Positions 1 through 7,855 are shown, counted from the stretch's first letter. The stretch is 16,421 nucleotides of DNA from Candidatus Kerfeldbacteria bacterium CG08_land_8_20_14_0_20_43_14 (GCA_002774575.1 PEXW01000054.1:1-16421); one strand, 5' to 3'. Notes: generated by a model not told the origin, from the letters alone. Made by a program: numbers and translations.

Positions 1-667
1 TCAGGCTGATTTGGTTGTCGCTAATGGTTACCGAAACTTCGCCCTCCTCTGGCGCGATTCTCAACCATTCAAAAAGTGTTCGGTTTGGCACAATAACCTT
101 TTGTTCTTCTTTGGTGGTAGTCAGTTTGGTTTTGGCTTCTGATAACCGGTAGCTGTCGGTGGCGGCCAAGATTAAATCCTGATCTTTCAAATGAAATAAT
201 ACCCCGTTAATTTCCGGCCTGGCCTCATCTGAGGCCACAGCAAAGGCGGTTTGACTTAATAAGCCCTTAAGAGTTTTGGCTGGCAAGGCCAGCCTGATGC
301 CATCCTGAATTTTTGGAATTACCGGAAAATCTTCGGCTGGTAGACCTTTTAATATAGTCTTAGAGCCCGCACCGGAAATTACCAACTCGCCATTAATTAG
401 CTCAAAAGTAACATTACTAGGTGGCAAGAGATTTAAATAATCCAGAATCACCCTAGCCTGGACCGTAAATTCTCCTGGTTTTTCCACCCTGCCCCTGACT
501 TGGGTGGTAATGCCGATTTCCAGGTTTGTCGTAGCCAAAAAAATCCCTTCGGTTCCGGCTTTAATTAAAACATTTTTTAAAATCGGCAGGGTGGTTGAGC
601 GGCCGGCGATGTGACCCACCACACTTAATCCCCTGGCTAAATTTTCTTGGGTGCAAATAAACTTCAT
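1..667 (-). CDS. dnaN: DNA polymerase III subunit beta (sliding clamp), N-terminal part
   Basis: Reading the minus strand from an ATG at 667-665 gives an open frame of 222 codons that runs off the left edge of the window, so the C-terminal 40% or so is missing. The start MKFICTQENLARGLSVVGH and the later stretch TLPILKNVLIKA are typical of the beta clamp first domain, and ATDSYRLSEAK is the conserved clamp motif of the second domain. The clamp is the ring that tethers DNA polymerase III to DNA. It lies downstream of dnaA on the same strand, separated by about 250 bp of origin-like DNA. There is no Shine-Dalgarno before the start; an A/T-only stretch precedes it. Identification is firm from motifs plus dnaA synteny. 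Confidence 0.95.
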   Translation of the reverse strand, partial: MKFICTQENLARGLSVVGHIAGRSTTLPILKNVLIKAGTEGIFLATTNLEIGITTQVRGRVEKPGEFTVQARVILDYLNLLPPSNVTFELINGELVISGAGSKTILKGLPAEDFPVIPKIQDGIRLALPAKTLKGLLSQTAFAVASDEARPEINGVLFHLKDQDLILAATDSYRLSEAKTKLTTTKEEQKVIVPNRTLFEWLRIAPEEGEVSVTISDNQISL

Positions 668-915
668 AAGATTTAAATATTAATATATTAAATAAGAAGG
701 ATTAGTAGTAACTGTTGATAAGTGGATAAGGGATAATTAGTTTGATTTCTTTGGTGATTTTTTGGTTATTGTCCATATGTATGTTGTGGATGATTTTTTG
801 TGGGTGGTTGAAAAGAATTAGAAGAAAAAATTTTTGAAAAATATGTCAACTTAATTAACACAACTTAGCCCACACAGAAAATGTTTTTACCAACAACCCT
901 TCCACAAGATTTAAG
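668..915. other. oriC: Probable chromosomal replication origin (oriC) between dnaA and dnaN
   Basis: This non-coding gap is AT-rich. Read on the minus strand it contains TTATCCACT (729-721), then TTATCAACA (721-713), then a DnaA-trio-like run TTACTACTA (about 711-703), then a 25-nt A/T-only tract (671-695). This is the order described for the Bacillus subtilis basal unwinding system: DnaA boxes, trios, unwinding region. A further box-like TCATCCACA lies at 793-785. Each site matches TTATNCACA at 8 of 9 positions. The boxes and tract are seen directly; origin function is inferred from architecture and from the position beside dnaA. Confidence 0.72.
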
Positions 916-2295
916 TCAGGCATAAAGCCGTTGGCGGATTAATTTTATATCCTGTTGCATTTTCGGGTCGGCCTTGGATTGTTTGTTAATTTTATCAACC
1001 GCGTGCATGGCCGTGGAATGATCACGGCCACCCAATTCTTCGCCGATTGCCGGGAAAGAGGCGCTGATTTCTTCCCGCATCAGAAACATAATCATTTGTC
1101 TGGGTTTTACCAGCTCGGATTTTCGGCTCTGTCCAAGCACCTCGGTAACCTTTACATCAAAAAACTGACAGACAGTAGCAATTATTTGTTTTGGCGTAAC
1201 TGCATTCCGCCGTTTGGCATTAGCAGCCTGGCTTACCGAGGAAAGGATTTCCTTGATTGACTCCAATGTAATAGGCTTTTTGCTTAAATTATGCGTGGCC
1301 ATTATCCGGTTCAGGGCGCCCTCCAGTTCGCGGATGTTGTCCTGGATTACATTGGCGATAAAATTAAGGCATTCATCATCCAGGCCGCAGACTTTTTCCT
1401 TGCATTTGGCCCGCAAAATGGCAATTCTGGTTTCTAGGTCTGGCTCTAGTATGTCCGCAATCATGCCCCACTCAAATCGTGACAGCAACCTAGCCTCTAA
1501 CGCGGCGATTGCCTTGGGCGGCCGGTCTGACGACAAAATAATTTGCTTATTCGCCTGATAAAGGGCGTTGAAAGTATGAAAAAATTCTTCCTGCGTGCCT
1601 TCTTTACCGGCCAAAAACTGCACATCGTCAACCAAAAGCACGTCCACTGAACGCCAGCGGTCGCGGAAAGCCGTCATGGAGCCTTTGAAGATCGCCTGGA
1701 TAAACTCATTAGTAAAAGCCTCGCTGGAAACATACAAAACCTTGGCCTTGGGGCGATTTTTTTGCACGCCATGGCCAATGGCCTGCATCAAATGAGTTTT
1801 GCCTAAGCCAGTGCCGCCATAAATAAAAAGCGGATTATAAACGCCGCCGGGTTTTTCCGCGCAAGCCATGGCCGCGGCCTGGGCCAGCTCATTGCCCTTA
1901 CCCACGATAAAATTATCAAAAGTGTAACGCGGATTAAGGCCGGTTGTTTTTGAGGTTCGATTTTTTTCTTCAGCTTTTTGCTCGCTTTCCGCGACAGTGG
2001 CCTGCGGTAACTGATTTTCTGGCTGGGCTTTTAAATTAAAACTTTCAACTTTATATTCGACCTGCAAAATTTCATTTTCCGTCAGACTTTTTATGGTTTC
2101 GATTATAAAGTTGTGGTACTTACCTTCTAGCCAGGCTTTGGCAAAAGCATTGGGCACACCAACAACAGCCTTATTGCCGTCTATTTGACTGATAAAGGTA
2201 TTTTTGAACCAGGTTGTAAAACTAGCCTTGCTAATTTTCAACTCAAGTTCGCCTAGGGTGGCTTGCCAAAGCCTATCATTTGGCAGTTTCAGCAT
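916..2295 (-). CDS. dnaA: Chromosomal replication initiator protein DnaA
   Basis: This 459-aa protein has the full DnaA layout. It has an N-terminal DnaB-interaction domain (about 1-85), a charged linker (about 88-120), the AAA+ core with Walker A GGTGLGKT (160-167) and Walker B VLLVDDVQF (219-227), the sensor segment LSSDRPP (254-260), arginine-finger region LLSRFEWG (270-277), and a C-terminal DNA-binding domain with signature GGRDHSTAMHA (422-432). The length is normal. It binds DnaA boxes and melts oriC. The dnaN gene follows on the same strand and rpmH is divergent, the classic origin arrangement. No Shine-Dalgarno precedes the ATG. Box-like sites upstream (2333-2404) suggest autoregulation, as known for many dnaA genes. 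Confidence 0.98.
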   Translation of the reverse strand: MLKLPNDRLWQATLGELELKISKASFTTWFKNTFISQIDGNKAVVGVPNAFAKAWLEGKYHNFIIETIKSLTENEILQVEYKVESFNLKAQPENQLPQATVAESEQKAEEKNRTSKTTGLNPRYTFDNFIVGKGNELAQAAAMACAEKPGGVYNPLFIYGGTGLGKTHLMQAIGHGVQKNRPKAKVLYVSSEAFTNEFIQAIFKGSMTAFRDRWRSVDVLLVDDVQFLAGKEGTQEEFFHTFNALYQANKQIILSSDRPPKAIAALEARLLSRFEWGMIADILEPDLETRIAILRAKCKEKVCGLDDECLNFIANVIQDNIRELEGALNRIMATHNLSKKPITLESIKEILSSVSQAANAKRRNAVTPKQIIATVCQFFDVKVTEVLGQSRKSELVKPRQMIMFLMREEISASFPAIGEELGGRDHSTAMHAVDKINKQSKADPKMQQDIKLIRQRLYA

Positions 2296-2488
2296 GGTAG
2301 AAATGACTAAAATAATGGGTTTTTAGAATACCATATTCACACCTGGGGAAAAATAGGCAGAAAGTGCATAGTTAGGGCATAAGGTGTGGATTAAATATGG
2401 ATAATCATAAAGCCCAAAACAGGCTTTGTTTTTATCTTTCAAAGTGGTAAACTTTGCCTACTTTGCGAATTTCGTATTTAATAAACAT
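2296..2488. promoter_or_regulatory. Divergent dnaA/rpmH control region with DnaA-box-like sites
   Basis: This gap holds three 8-of-9 matches to the DnaA box: ATATTCACA at 2333-2341 on the plus strand, and TGTGGATTA (2385-2393) and TATGGATAA (2396-2404), which are reversed boxes. They sit between the two divergent starts, where DnaA could repress its own gene or form a second half of a bipartite origin. This is inference from sequence and position. Confidence 0.45.
2426..2453 (+). promoter_or_regulatory. Possible rpmH promoter
   Basis: TTGTTT (2426-2431) is followed after 16 nt by TAAACT (2448-2453), with an extended -10 TGG just before it. An alternative -10 is TATTTA at 2475-2480, only 8 nt before the rpmH ATG. 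The match is modest and the choice between the two is open. Confidence 0.3.
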
Positions 2489-2626
2489 ATGCCAAAGCGA
2501 ACTTATCAACCAAAAAAGCGTCGACACAGCAGGGTTCACGGGTTTTTAGCCAGGAAAAGCAAGCCTGCCGGCCGAAAGGTTTTAAAAGCCAGAAGGCGCA
2601 AGGGTAGAAAAAGAATTGCCCTTTAA
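2489..2626 (+). CDS. rpmH: 50S ribosomal protein bL34
   Basis: The ATG at 2489 opens a 45-aa, very basic protein starting [19 protein letters not shown], which is the signature of bL34. The family is normally 44-46 aa, so this start is preferred over an upstream in-frame codon at 2426, which would add 21 unrelated residues. bL34 is a small protein of the large ribosomal subunit. It begins the conserved rpmH-rnpA-yidD-yidC block, divergent from dnaA. No Shine-Dalgarno is visible; the bases before the start are A/T-rich. Confidence 0.97.
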   Translation: MPKRTYQPKKRRHSRVHGFLARKSKPAGRKVLKARRRKGRKRIAL

Positions 2627-2638
2627 GCGCGGATTAAA

Positions 2639-2992
2639 GTGCTGCCAAGATTTCAAAGACTGCATCAGGAAAAAGACATTCGGAAGGTTTTGCGGTTTGG
2701 CCAAAAAAGGCGGGATGAAAATTTACAGCTGATTTTTTCGCCCAACCCCAAGCCAAACAGTCGGGCCTGCGTAATCATCTCAAAAAAGATTGCTAAAAAA
2801 GCTCACGAAAGAAACAAAATCCGGCGTCAAATCCAGGCCCTGTTGCCTAAGTATCTAAAATCGCAACCCCGGCCCCTGGATATTATTATCAGAGTAAACT
2901 CCCAAGCTGAATTTAAACAAAAAAATTTTGATAATTCCCTTAACCGTTTGTGGCTAAACTATGGAAACTTCCGCTCAACGCGCCGCCATTAA
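2639..2992 (+). CDS. rnpA: Ribonuclease P protein component
   Basis: This 117-aa basic protein starts at GTG (2639), 12 nt after rpmH stops. MLPRFQRL at the start and the RNA-binding motif [10 protein letters not shown] in the middle identify the RnpA family, as does the usual length of 110-120 aa. It assists the RNase P RNA in trimming tRNA 5' ends. The last 32 nt overlap the start of yidD in another frame, which is typical of this operon and points to coupled translation. No clear Shine-Dalgarno. Confidence 0.95.
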   Translation: MLPRFQRLHQEKDIRKVLRFGQKRRDENLQLIFSPNPKPNSRACVIISKKIAKKAHERNKIRRQIQALLPKYLKSQPRPLDIIIRVNSQAEFKQKNFDNSLNRLWLNYGNFRSTRRH

Positions 2993-3260
2993 AATTTTGC
3001 GACTTTACCAGCTTACGCTTTCACCAGACCACAGCTGGGTGAGAGCCCGCAGACTGCTTGGCGCCTGCCGTTTTCAGCCGACTTGCTCGACTTACGCTAT
3101 TCAGGCCATTGAGAGATTCGGGTTAATGCACGGCGGCTGGCTGGCTTTTAAAAGGCTGATGCGCTGTAATCCATTTAATGCGGGCGGTCATGATCCCTGC
3201 CCGGGCGAGCCGGCTGATTCAGCCAGGACTAAAAACACTATTAATAATTTCGAAGCTTAA
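2961..3260 (+). CDS. yidD: Membrane protein insertion efficiency factor YidD
   Basis: The 99-aa product carries the YidD core: [19 protein letters not shown] followed by GGHDPCP, including the conserved Cys pair around FQPTC and the RC-P motif near the end (RCNPF). YidD helps the Sec/YidC pathway insert inner-membrane proteins. It overlaps rnpA by 32 nt and ends 3 nt before yidC. The N-terminal helix (about 10-25) is amphipathic, fitting peripheral membrane attachment. Length is at the upper end of the usual range because of a polar C-terminal tail. Confidence 0.93.
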   Translation: METSAQRAAIKILRLYQLTLSPDHSWVRARRLLGACRFQPTCSTYAIQAIERFGLMHGGWLAFKRLMRCNPFNAGGHDPCPGEPADSARTKNTINNFEA

Positions 3261-3263
3261 TTT

Positions 3264-4064
3264 ATGCATATTTTTGTTGTCATCTTATATAATCCCCTGT
3301 TCAACGGCTTAATGTTTTTGCAAAAATACATACCTGGTCATGATTTGGGCATTGCCATTATTTTGTTAACCTTGCTTATTAAAGGTCTTTTATTTTGGCC
3401 CTCGCTTTCCGCCATTCATAATCAGCAGAAAATGCAGGAAATCCAGCCAAAACTGAAAGAATTACAGGCCAAATATAAGGACAACAAAGAAGAGCTATCC
3501 AGACAGACAATGGCATTTTATAAAAACAACAAAGTCAATCCTTTTTCCTCCTGCTTGCCCCTGCTTTTGCAACTGCCGATACTTTTTGCTTTATATCGGG
3601 TGTTTTTTTCGGGGATTAATATTGACCCCACCACCCACCTGTTTAATGGCGATCAATTGTCGCATCTTTATCCTTTTTTGCGCTCCTTTTTTGAACATAC
3701 CCAGGTCAGCACCACCTTTTTGGACTTTTTGAATCTGACTGCCAAGCATAATGTGGTTTTGGCGATATTGGCCGGTGCAGCCCAATTCTGGCAATCCAAG
3801 ATGATGATGAGCAGACAACCGCCTAAAGTCGCGGGCGTTAAGGCTGATGGCTCAAAAGATGAACAAGTAACGGCTATCATGAGCAAGCAGATGACTTATT
3901 TGTTGCCGGCCATGACCGTGATATTTGGCTATCAATTCCCCGCCGGCTTGTCCTTATATTGGGTAGTCTCGACTTTATTCCAGGTGGCCCAGCAGTATTA
4001 TTATTTTAAATGGCACAAACCAAAAATGGCGAATAATGTCCCGGAGGTTTTGCCAAAACCCTAA
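3264..4064 (+). CDS. yidC: Membrane protein insertase YidC/Oxa1 family
   Basis: This 266-aa membrane protein has the conserved five-helix Oxa1 core. The first core helix is about 26-46, followed by a charged cytoplasmic hairpin (about 52-88, rich in K, E and Q), then LPLLLQLPILFALYRVFF (about 98-116), a helix near 165-175, and two C-terminal helices (about 205-245). It lacks the large periplasmic domain of proteobacterial YidC, as expected for Gram-positive-type and CPR homologues. It inserts and folds membrane proteins with or without Sec. The groove position usually filled by Arg appears to be Lys40 (LTLLIKGLLF). It lies in the rpmH block with no Shine-Dalgarno. Confidence 0.95.
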   Translation: MHIFVVILYNPLFNGLMFLQKYIPGHDLGIAIILLTLLIKGLLFWPSLSAIHNQQKMQEIQPKLKELQAKYKDNKEELSRQTMAFYKNNKVNPFSSCLPLLLQLPILFALYRVFFSGINIDPTTHLFNGDQLSHLYPFLRSFFEHTQVSTTFLDFLNLTAKHNVVLAILAGAAQFWQSKMMMSRQPPKVAGVKADGSKDEQVTAIMSKQMTYLLPAMTVIFGYQFPAGLSLYWVVSTLFQVAQQYYYFKWHKPKMANNVPEVLPKP

Positions 4065-4067
4065 TTT

Positions 4068-4367
4068 ATGCGGATGAGTTGGGAACAATTAAAAAATCTT
4101 CCGGTTGTAACACTTGCCGGCGTTAAGCTGGGCCATGTTGTGGGAATAATTTTTGATCCGGAAACGCACGGCATTCTTCAGTATGAAATCAGGCAGGGCT
4201 CGGTTTTTAGTCGGCGCGTTTTATTGGTGTCCGCAACCCAGGTAATCAGCGTTACTGCTGAAAAAATGACTGTTGAGGATTTAGTTGGCATGAATAAAGC
4301 CGAAGCCGAAACAAGCGGCTCCCCGGCTGCCAATCCAACAATTACAACCTTAGCTTCGAGGGGCTAG
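4068..4367 (+). CDS. PRC-barrel domain protein
   Basis: This 99-aa protein follows yidC with a 3-nt gap. Residues 8-75 read like a PRC barrel: a strand LPVVTLAGVKLGHVVGIIFD, then GILQYEIRQG and RVLLVSATQVISVTAEKMTVED. The C-terminal 20 residues are Ala/Thr/Ser-rich and probably disordered. PRC barrels occur in RimM and photosynthetic reaction-centre proteins, usually as RNA- or protein-binding adaptors, but the partner here is unknown. The position where khpB/jag often sits suggests a role linked to ribosome or membrane biogenesis; that is inference. A second ATG lies at 4074. The stop codon sits inside the first copy of a 13-bp GC-rich repeat. Confidence 0.75.
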   Translation: MRMSWEQLKNLPVVTLAGVKLGHVVGIIFDPETHGILQYEIRQGSVFSRRVLLVSATQVISVTAEKMTVEDLVGMNKAEAETSGSPAANPTITTLASRG

Positions 4368-4402
4368 GGGGCCGGGAGCAAAGGAGTTTGGGGCTAGGGG
4401 GC
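4360..4402. repeat. 13-bp direct repeat, two copies
   Basis: GGGGCTAGGGGGC occurs at 4360-4372 and again at 4390-4402, with a 30-bp period. The surrounding bases (GGAGTTT, GGAGC, CCCGGAG) are also partly repeated up to about 4425. The first copy supplies the stop codon of the PRC-barrel gene. The stretch lies between the convergent ends of that gene and tsaE and has no obvious intrinsic terminator. Confidence 0.7.
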
Positions 4403-4442
4403 GAAAGAGCCCGGAGTTTAAGAGCAGATAAGCCCAGCATGA

Positions 4443-4865
4443 TTAAAGGGTAATTTTTCGAGTTTTGTCCTTCACCTCAATTTTAATCCAAGTTGGTTTA
4501 AACTTGTTAAGCCAACTTTTTATTTTGTCCGCCCATTCAATAATAACCAGGGTTTTTTCTTGGGACAGCCAATGCTCCAGATCCAAAGCTGGCAATTCAG
4601 CACGGCTTTTCATTCGGTAGCAATCTACATGAATCAAATATTGATAATGAGAATTTTTTGGTAATTGATAAACCTGCTCCAGCACAAAAGTCGGACTGGT
4701 CAAAACCTGTTTAATTCCTAGTTGTTTGCCAATTACCCGGGCTAAAGTGGTTTTGCCAGCGCCTAAAGGCCCGGTCAGGGCAAGTAATTTAGGCTTTTTA
4801 GTCAAAACTTGTTTAGCAATATTTTTTAATTCAGATTGGTTTTTGATTAAAAAGCTTTTGGGCAT
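4443..4865 (-). CDS. tsaE: tRNA N6-threonylcarbamoyladenosine biosynthesis ATPase TsaE
   Basis: The product of about 140 aa contains Walker A GPLGAGKTT, the family motif LTSPTFVLEQVY, and IHVDCYRM, all hallmarks of TsaE (YjeE). It is the ATPase of the TsaBDE complex that makes t6A at position 37 of ANN-decoding tRNAs; tsaD is in this same window (14049-15080). The ATG at 4865 is preferred to a GTG at 4871 because a -10-like TAAAAT lies at 4881-4876, so transcription would begin near 4869. Only a weak AGGTG sits just before the start. It is divergent from the DHH-family gene. Confidence 0.93.
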   Translation of the reverse strand: MPKSFLIKNQSELKNIAKQVLTKKPKLLALTGPLGAGKTTLARVIGKQLGIKQVLTSPTFVLEQVYQLPKNSHYQYLIHVDCYRMKSRAELPALDLEHWLSQEKTLVIIEWADKIKSWLNKFKPTWIKIEVKDKTRKITL

Positions 4866-4875
4866 AAGCACCTAG

Positions 4876-4884
4876 ATTTTATCA
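4876..4884 (-). promoter_or_regulatory. tsaE extended -10 promoter element
   Basis: On the minus strand TGATAAAAT (4884-4876) is an extended -10 with a 5-of-6 TATAAT match. The predicted start of transcription, near 4869, is only a few bases before the ATG, so the message would be nearly leaderless. Confidence 0.4.
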
Positions 4885-4929
4885 TTCAACCAATTAAAAC
4901 AAAAATTTTTTGCCCGGATTTATCTTGCC

Positions 4930-4958
4930 TTGACGAACTATTCGTGGCGTTGTAAATT
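4930..4958 (+). promoter_or_regulatory. Promoter of the DHH-family gene
   Basis: TTGACG (4930-4935), a 17-nt spacer and TAAATT (4953-4958) form a good sigma-70-type promoter. It would give a leader of about 27 nt before the ATG at 4992. Confidence 0.5.
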
Positions 4959-4991
4959 CATTGACTACCCCCAAAATCTTGATTATTGTTT

Positions 4992-6128
4992 ATGTCCGAA
5001 GACAGTTTAAAACAAGCCGCGGAATTGCTGAAAAAAGCCAAGAATATTTTGGTCTGTTTGCCGCGGGTGCTTTCCACTGACGCCATTTCCAGTGGCGTGG
5101 CCCTGCATTTAGTTTTAGGCAATTTGGGTAAGACCGTGCGGGTGGTTGGCTCTGACCAGGAACTGCCGGAAAGCCACGGCTTTTTGCCAAAAAGCGGGGA
5201 GATTGCCACAAATCTGGCCAATTTAAAAAAGTTTGTGATTTCAGTGGATCTTAAAAAAGCACCGATTTCTGAACTTTCTTACAGCACCGAAGACAATAAG
5301 TTAAACATTTATTTAACGCCTAAAGCCGGATTTTATCAGCACGCGGATATTTCCACCAGCACCAGTCAGCCGGAATTTGATTGCGTTATAACTTTGGATT
5401 GCCAGGACCTGGATCACATGGGCAGTCTGTTTGAACAGAACACGGAATTTTTTTACGCCACCCCGGTTATTAATATAGACCACAGCCCGGCTAACGAGCA
5501 TTTTGGCCAGGTGAATGTGGTAGACTTGGTGGCCACCTCGGTTTCGGAGATTGTGGCGGGTTTAATCAAAGAAATTGATCCGAACATTGTGAATAGTGAC
5601 GTGGCCACGGCCTTGCTGGCTGGTATGATTGCCAAAACCAAAAGTTTTCAGAGCTCAACAGTTACGCCAAAATCCCTGAATCTAGCTTCAGAACTAATGG
5701 CGGCCGGTGCTAGGCGAGAAGAAATTATTAAGCATTTGTTTCAAGCTAAATCCTTGTCAGTCTTAAAATTATGGGGCCGGGCCTTGGCCAGGCTTAGGGC
5801 AACCGAAGACGGCAAATTAGTCTGGGCGGTTTTGAATCGGGCGGATTTTGAACGCGCCGGCGCCACGCCCATTTCCCTGCCCGGAGTTTTAGATGAGCTG
5901 ATTGTCAACACGCCCAAGGCCATGATTACTGCTGTAATTTACGAAGAACCCAAAGGCGGGGTGACAATTCTGGCTCAAACCCATTTGTCTGTAAATGGCC
6001 TAAAAATTTTTGCCAGCCTGCAGCCCCAGGGTACGGCCCATGATTTGTCATGGCATTTGGCAGAAGGGACCTTAAGCGATGCCGAGGCCCAGCTGCGTCT
6101 GGGCCTGGAAATGCTGGGGAATAAATAG
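4992..6128 (+). CDS. DHH-family phosphoesterase-like protein with degenerate active site
   Basis: The 378-aa product resembles DHH/DHHA1 proteins (NrnA/GdpP-like), which hydrolyse short oligoribonucleotides or cyclic dinucleotides. Motif I reads VLSTDAISSG, where active relatives have His upstream and D-x-D; only Asp30 remains. Motif II is ITLDCQDLDHMG (Asp136). Motif III is NIDHSPANEHFG, with Ser165 in place of the second His of DHH. A C-terminal half with LAGMIAKTKSFQSS and a DHHA1-like end (about 270-375) completes the fold. Several metal ligands therefore look lost, and catalysis is doubtful. ATG 4992 is preferred over a TTG at 4986. It is followed after 47 nt by the pilB-like gene. No Shine-Dalgarno. 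Confidence 0.8.
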   Translation: MSEDSLKQAAELLKKAKNILVCLPRVLSTDAISSGVALHLVLGNLGKTVRVVGSDQELPESHGFLPKSGEIATNLANLKKFVISVDLKKAPISELSYSTEDNKLNIYLTPKAGFYQHADISTSTSQPEFDCVITLDCQDLDHMGSLFEQNTEFFYATPVINIDHSPANEHFGQVNVVDLVATSVSEIVAGLIKEIDPNIVNSDVATALLAGMIAKTKSFQSSTVTPKSLNLASELMAAGARREEIIKHLFQAKSLSVLKLWGRALARLRATEDGKLVWAVLNRADFERAGATPISLPGVLDELIVNTPKAMITAVIYEEPKGGVTILAQTHLSVNGLKIFASLQPQGTAHDLSWHLAEGTLSDAEAQLRLGLEMLGNK

Positions 6129-6159
6129 TTTTTAGCTTTAAGTTCAGCTGAATTCAGGC

Positions 6160-6165
6160 TATACT
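6160..6165 (+). promoter_or_regulatory. -10 element before pilB-like gene
   Basis: TATACT (5 of 6 to TATAAT) lies 10 nt before the ATG at 6176. The -35 region (TTTAAG near 6137) is weak. If used, the leader would be only about 4 nt. Confidence 0.35.
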
Positions 6166-6175
6166 GTTATTAGTT

Positions 6176-7855
6176 ATGTCTTCAAAACAGCATTTGCAGG
6201 TCGCGCCTGAAGAGGCGCAGGAAAAATTTAAGGAAAAAATGGTTGAGATCGGCATTAAGGATCAGGAGCGGGCCGTGCAGCGCCACGCCGATGAGTTGCG
6301 CCTTGGTTACATTAATTTGAAGGGCTTTCCCATTGCGCCAGAAATTTTGGTCATGATCCAGGAAGGCGTGGCGCGGGATTTAAAAGTCATTGCTTTTTTT
6401 CGGGAGGGCAACGAGGTTCGTATTGGCGCTGTTGATCCGGCCAATGACCAGGTAATTAATTTTATGGAAAACCTTACGGCTGACGCCAAAGTCAGCATTG
6501 TCCCCTATTTGATTTCCGAACACAGTTTCGATTTGGCGGTCAAACTTTACGCGGCCGTGCCCAAAATTAAAAAATTTACGGCCGGAGTGCAAATCAGTCC
6601 GGAGGATATAATAAACTTCAAGCAGAATTTGAAAACCATCCACGATATTGATGAAAAATTAAAAGAGGTTTCTCTGACCCAGGTCATTACTCTCTTAATC
6701 GCTGGTGCTATTATTTCCCGCTCCTCTGACATTCATATTGAAGCCGAAGAAAAAGAAGTTATGATCCGCTACAGGATTGACGGCGTACTTCACGAAATTG
6801 CTCATCTGCCGGTGGAGGACTGGAAAAAAATTATTTCCCGCATCAAGCTTTTGGCCCATTTGAAATTAAACATTATTGAAAAGCCGCAGGATGGCCGCCT
6901 TACCATTTATTTAGAAAAAGAAACTATTGATGTCCGCGTTTCCACCCTGCCGACGGCTTTTGGCGAAAGCGCGGTCATGCGACTTTTAATGTCATCGGCC
7001 CTGGGTTTGAAAATCGACGACCTTGGCATGCGGGGCAAAGCCCTGGAAATTATCCGGAAGCAGGTTCGCCGGCCAAACGGCATGATTCTGACCACTGGCC
7101 CGACAGGTTCTGGTAAAACCACGACCTTATACGCTTTTTTAACTACCTTAAACAAGCCAGAAATCAACATTATCACCCTGGAAAACCCGATTGAATATCA
7201 TTTGAATGGAGTGAACCAAAGCCAGGTTGACGAAGAAAAAGATTATTCTTTTGCCAAAGGATTGCGTTCGATTTTGCGGCAAGATCCGGACATTGTCATG
7301 GTTGGCGAAGTCCGGGATGGTGAAACTGTAGAAATCGCCGTCAATGCCGCTTTAACCGGACATCTGGTTTTATCAACTTTACATACCAATGACGCGGCCG
7401 GGGCCATTCCCCGCCTTTTAGCCTTGGGCGTCAAAGCTTTTTTACTAGCGCCAGCCCTGAATGCCATAATCGGTCAACGTCTGGTCAGAAGAATCTGTCA
7501 GTCCTGCAAAATCCCAATCACTGTCAGCCAGGAAACGATGGAAAGGATCAAAGAAACCCTTTCAAAAATTCCAACCAATAGCGGCGAGAAAATAAATTTA
7601 GATGATCTGCATTTTTATAAAGGCCAGGGCTGTGATAAATGCCAGAGCATTGGCTACAAAGGCCGAATTGGCATATATGAAGTGTTGACCATGAATTCTG
7701 ATATTGAAAAAATAATTCTTTCAACCCAGGTTTCAGAATATGATATCCGTGCAATCGCCGCCAAGTATGGCATGATTACCATGGTGCAGGATGGATTACT
7801 AAAAGCCCTGGAAGGTATTACCACGGTTGATGAGGTTTTTGAAAAAATAGAATAA
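6176..7855 (+). CDS. GspE/PulE/PilB family secretion or pilus-assembly ATPase
   Basis: The 559-aa product has an N-terminal MshEN-like domain (about 35-130) and the full ATPase core: Asp box SSDIHIEA (183-190), Walker A GPTGSGKTT (308-316), Walker B region LRQDPDIVMVGEVRD (367-381), His box TGHLVLSTLHTND (394-406) and a tetracysteine zinc site (C441/C444 and C486/C489). This is the cytoplasmic hexameric motor that extends type IV pili or type II secretion pseudopili. No other pilus gene is in the window. It lies 47 nt after the DHH gene and ends at a strong bidirectional terminator. The tetracysteine site is common in PilB/GspE and absent in retraction ATPase PilT, so an assembly role is favoured. 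Confidence 0.93.
   Translation: MSSKQHLQVAPEEAQEKFKEKMVEIGIKDQERAVQRHADELRLGYINLKGFPIAPEILVMIQEGVARDLKVIAFFREGNEVRIGAVDPANDQVINFMENLTADAKVSIVPYLISEHSFDLAVKLYAAVPKIKKFTAGVQISPEDIINFKQNLKTIHDIDEKLKEVSLTQVITLLIAGAIISRSSDIHIEAEEKEVMIRYRIDGVLHEIAHLPVEDWKKIISRIKLLAHLKLNIIEKPQDGRLTIYLEKETIDVRVSTLPTAFGESAVMRLLMSSALGLKIDDLGMRGKALEIIRKQVRRPNGMILTTGPTGSGKTTTLYAFLTTLNKPEINIITLENPIEYHLNGVNQSQVDEEKDYSFAKGLRSILRQDPDIVMVGEVRDGETVEIAVNAALTGHLVLSTLHTNDAAGAIPRLLALGVKAFLLAPALNAIIGQRLVRRICQSCKIPITVSQETMERIKETLSKIPTNSGEKINLDDLHFYKGQGCDKCQSIGYKGRIGIYEVLTMNSDIEKIILSTQVSEYDIRAIAAKYGMITMVQDGLLKALEGITTVDEVFEKIE

Noticed and set aside
4961..4989. TTGACT-17-TATTGT promoter-like pair near the start of the DHH gene
   Set aside because: Transcription would begin after the chosen ATG at 4992; the pair at 4930-4958 fits better.
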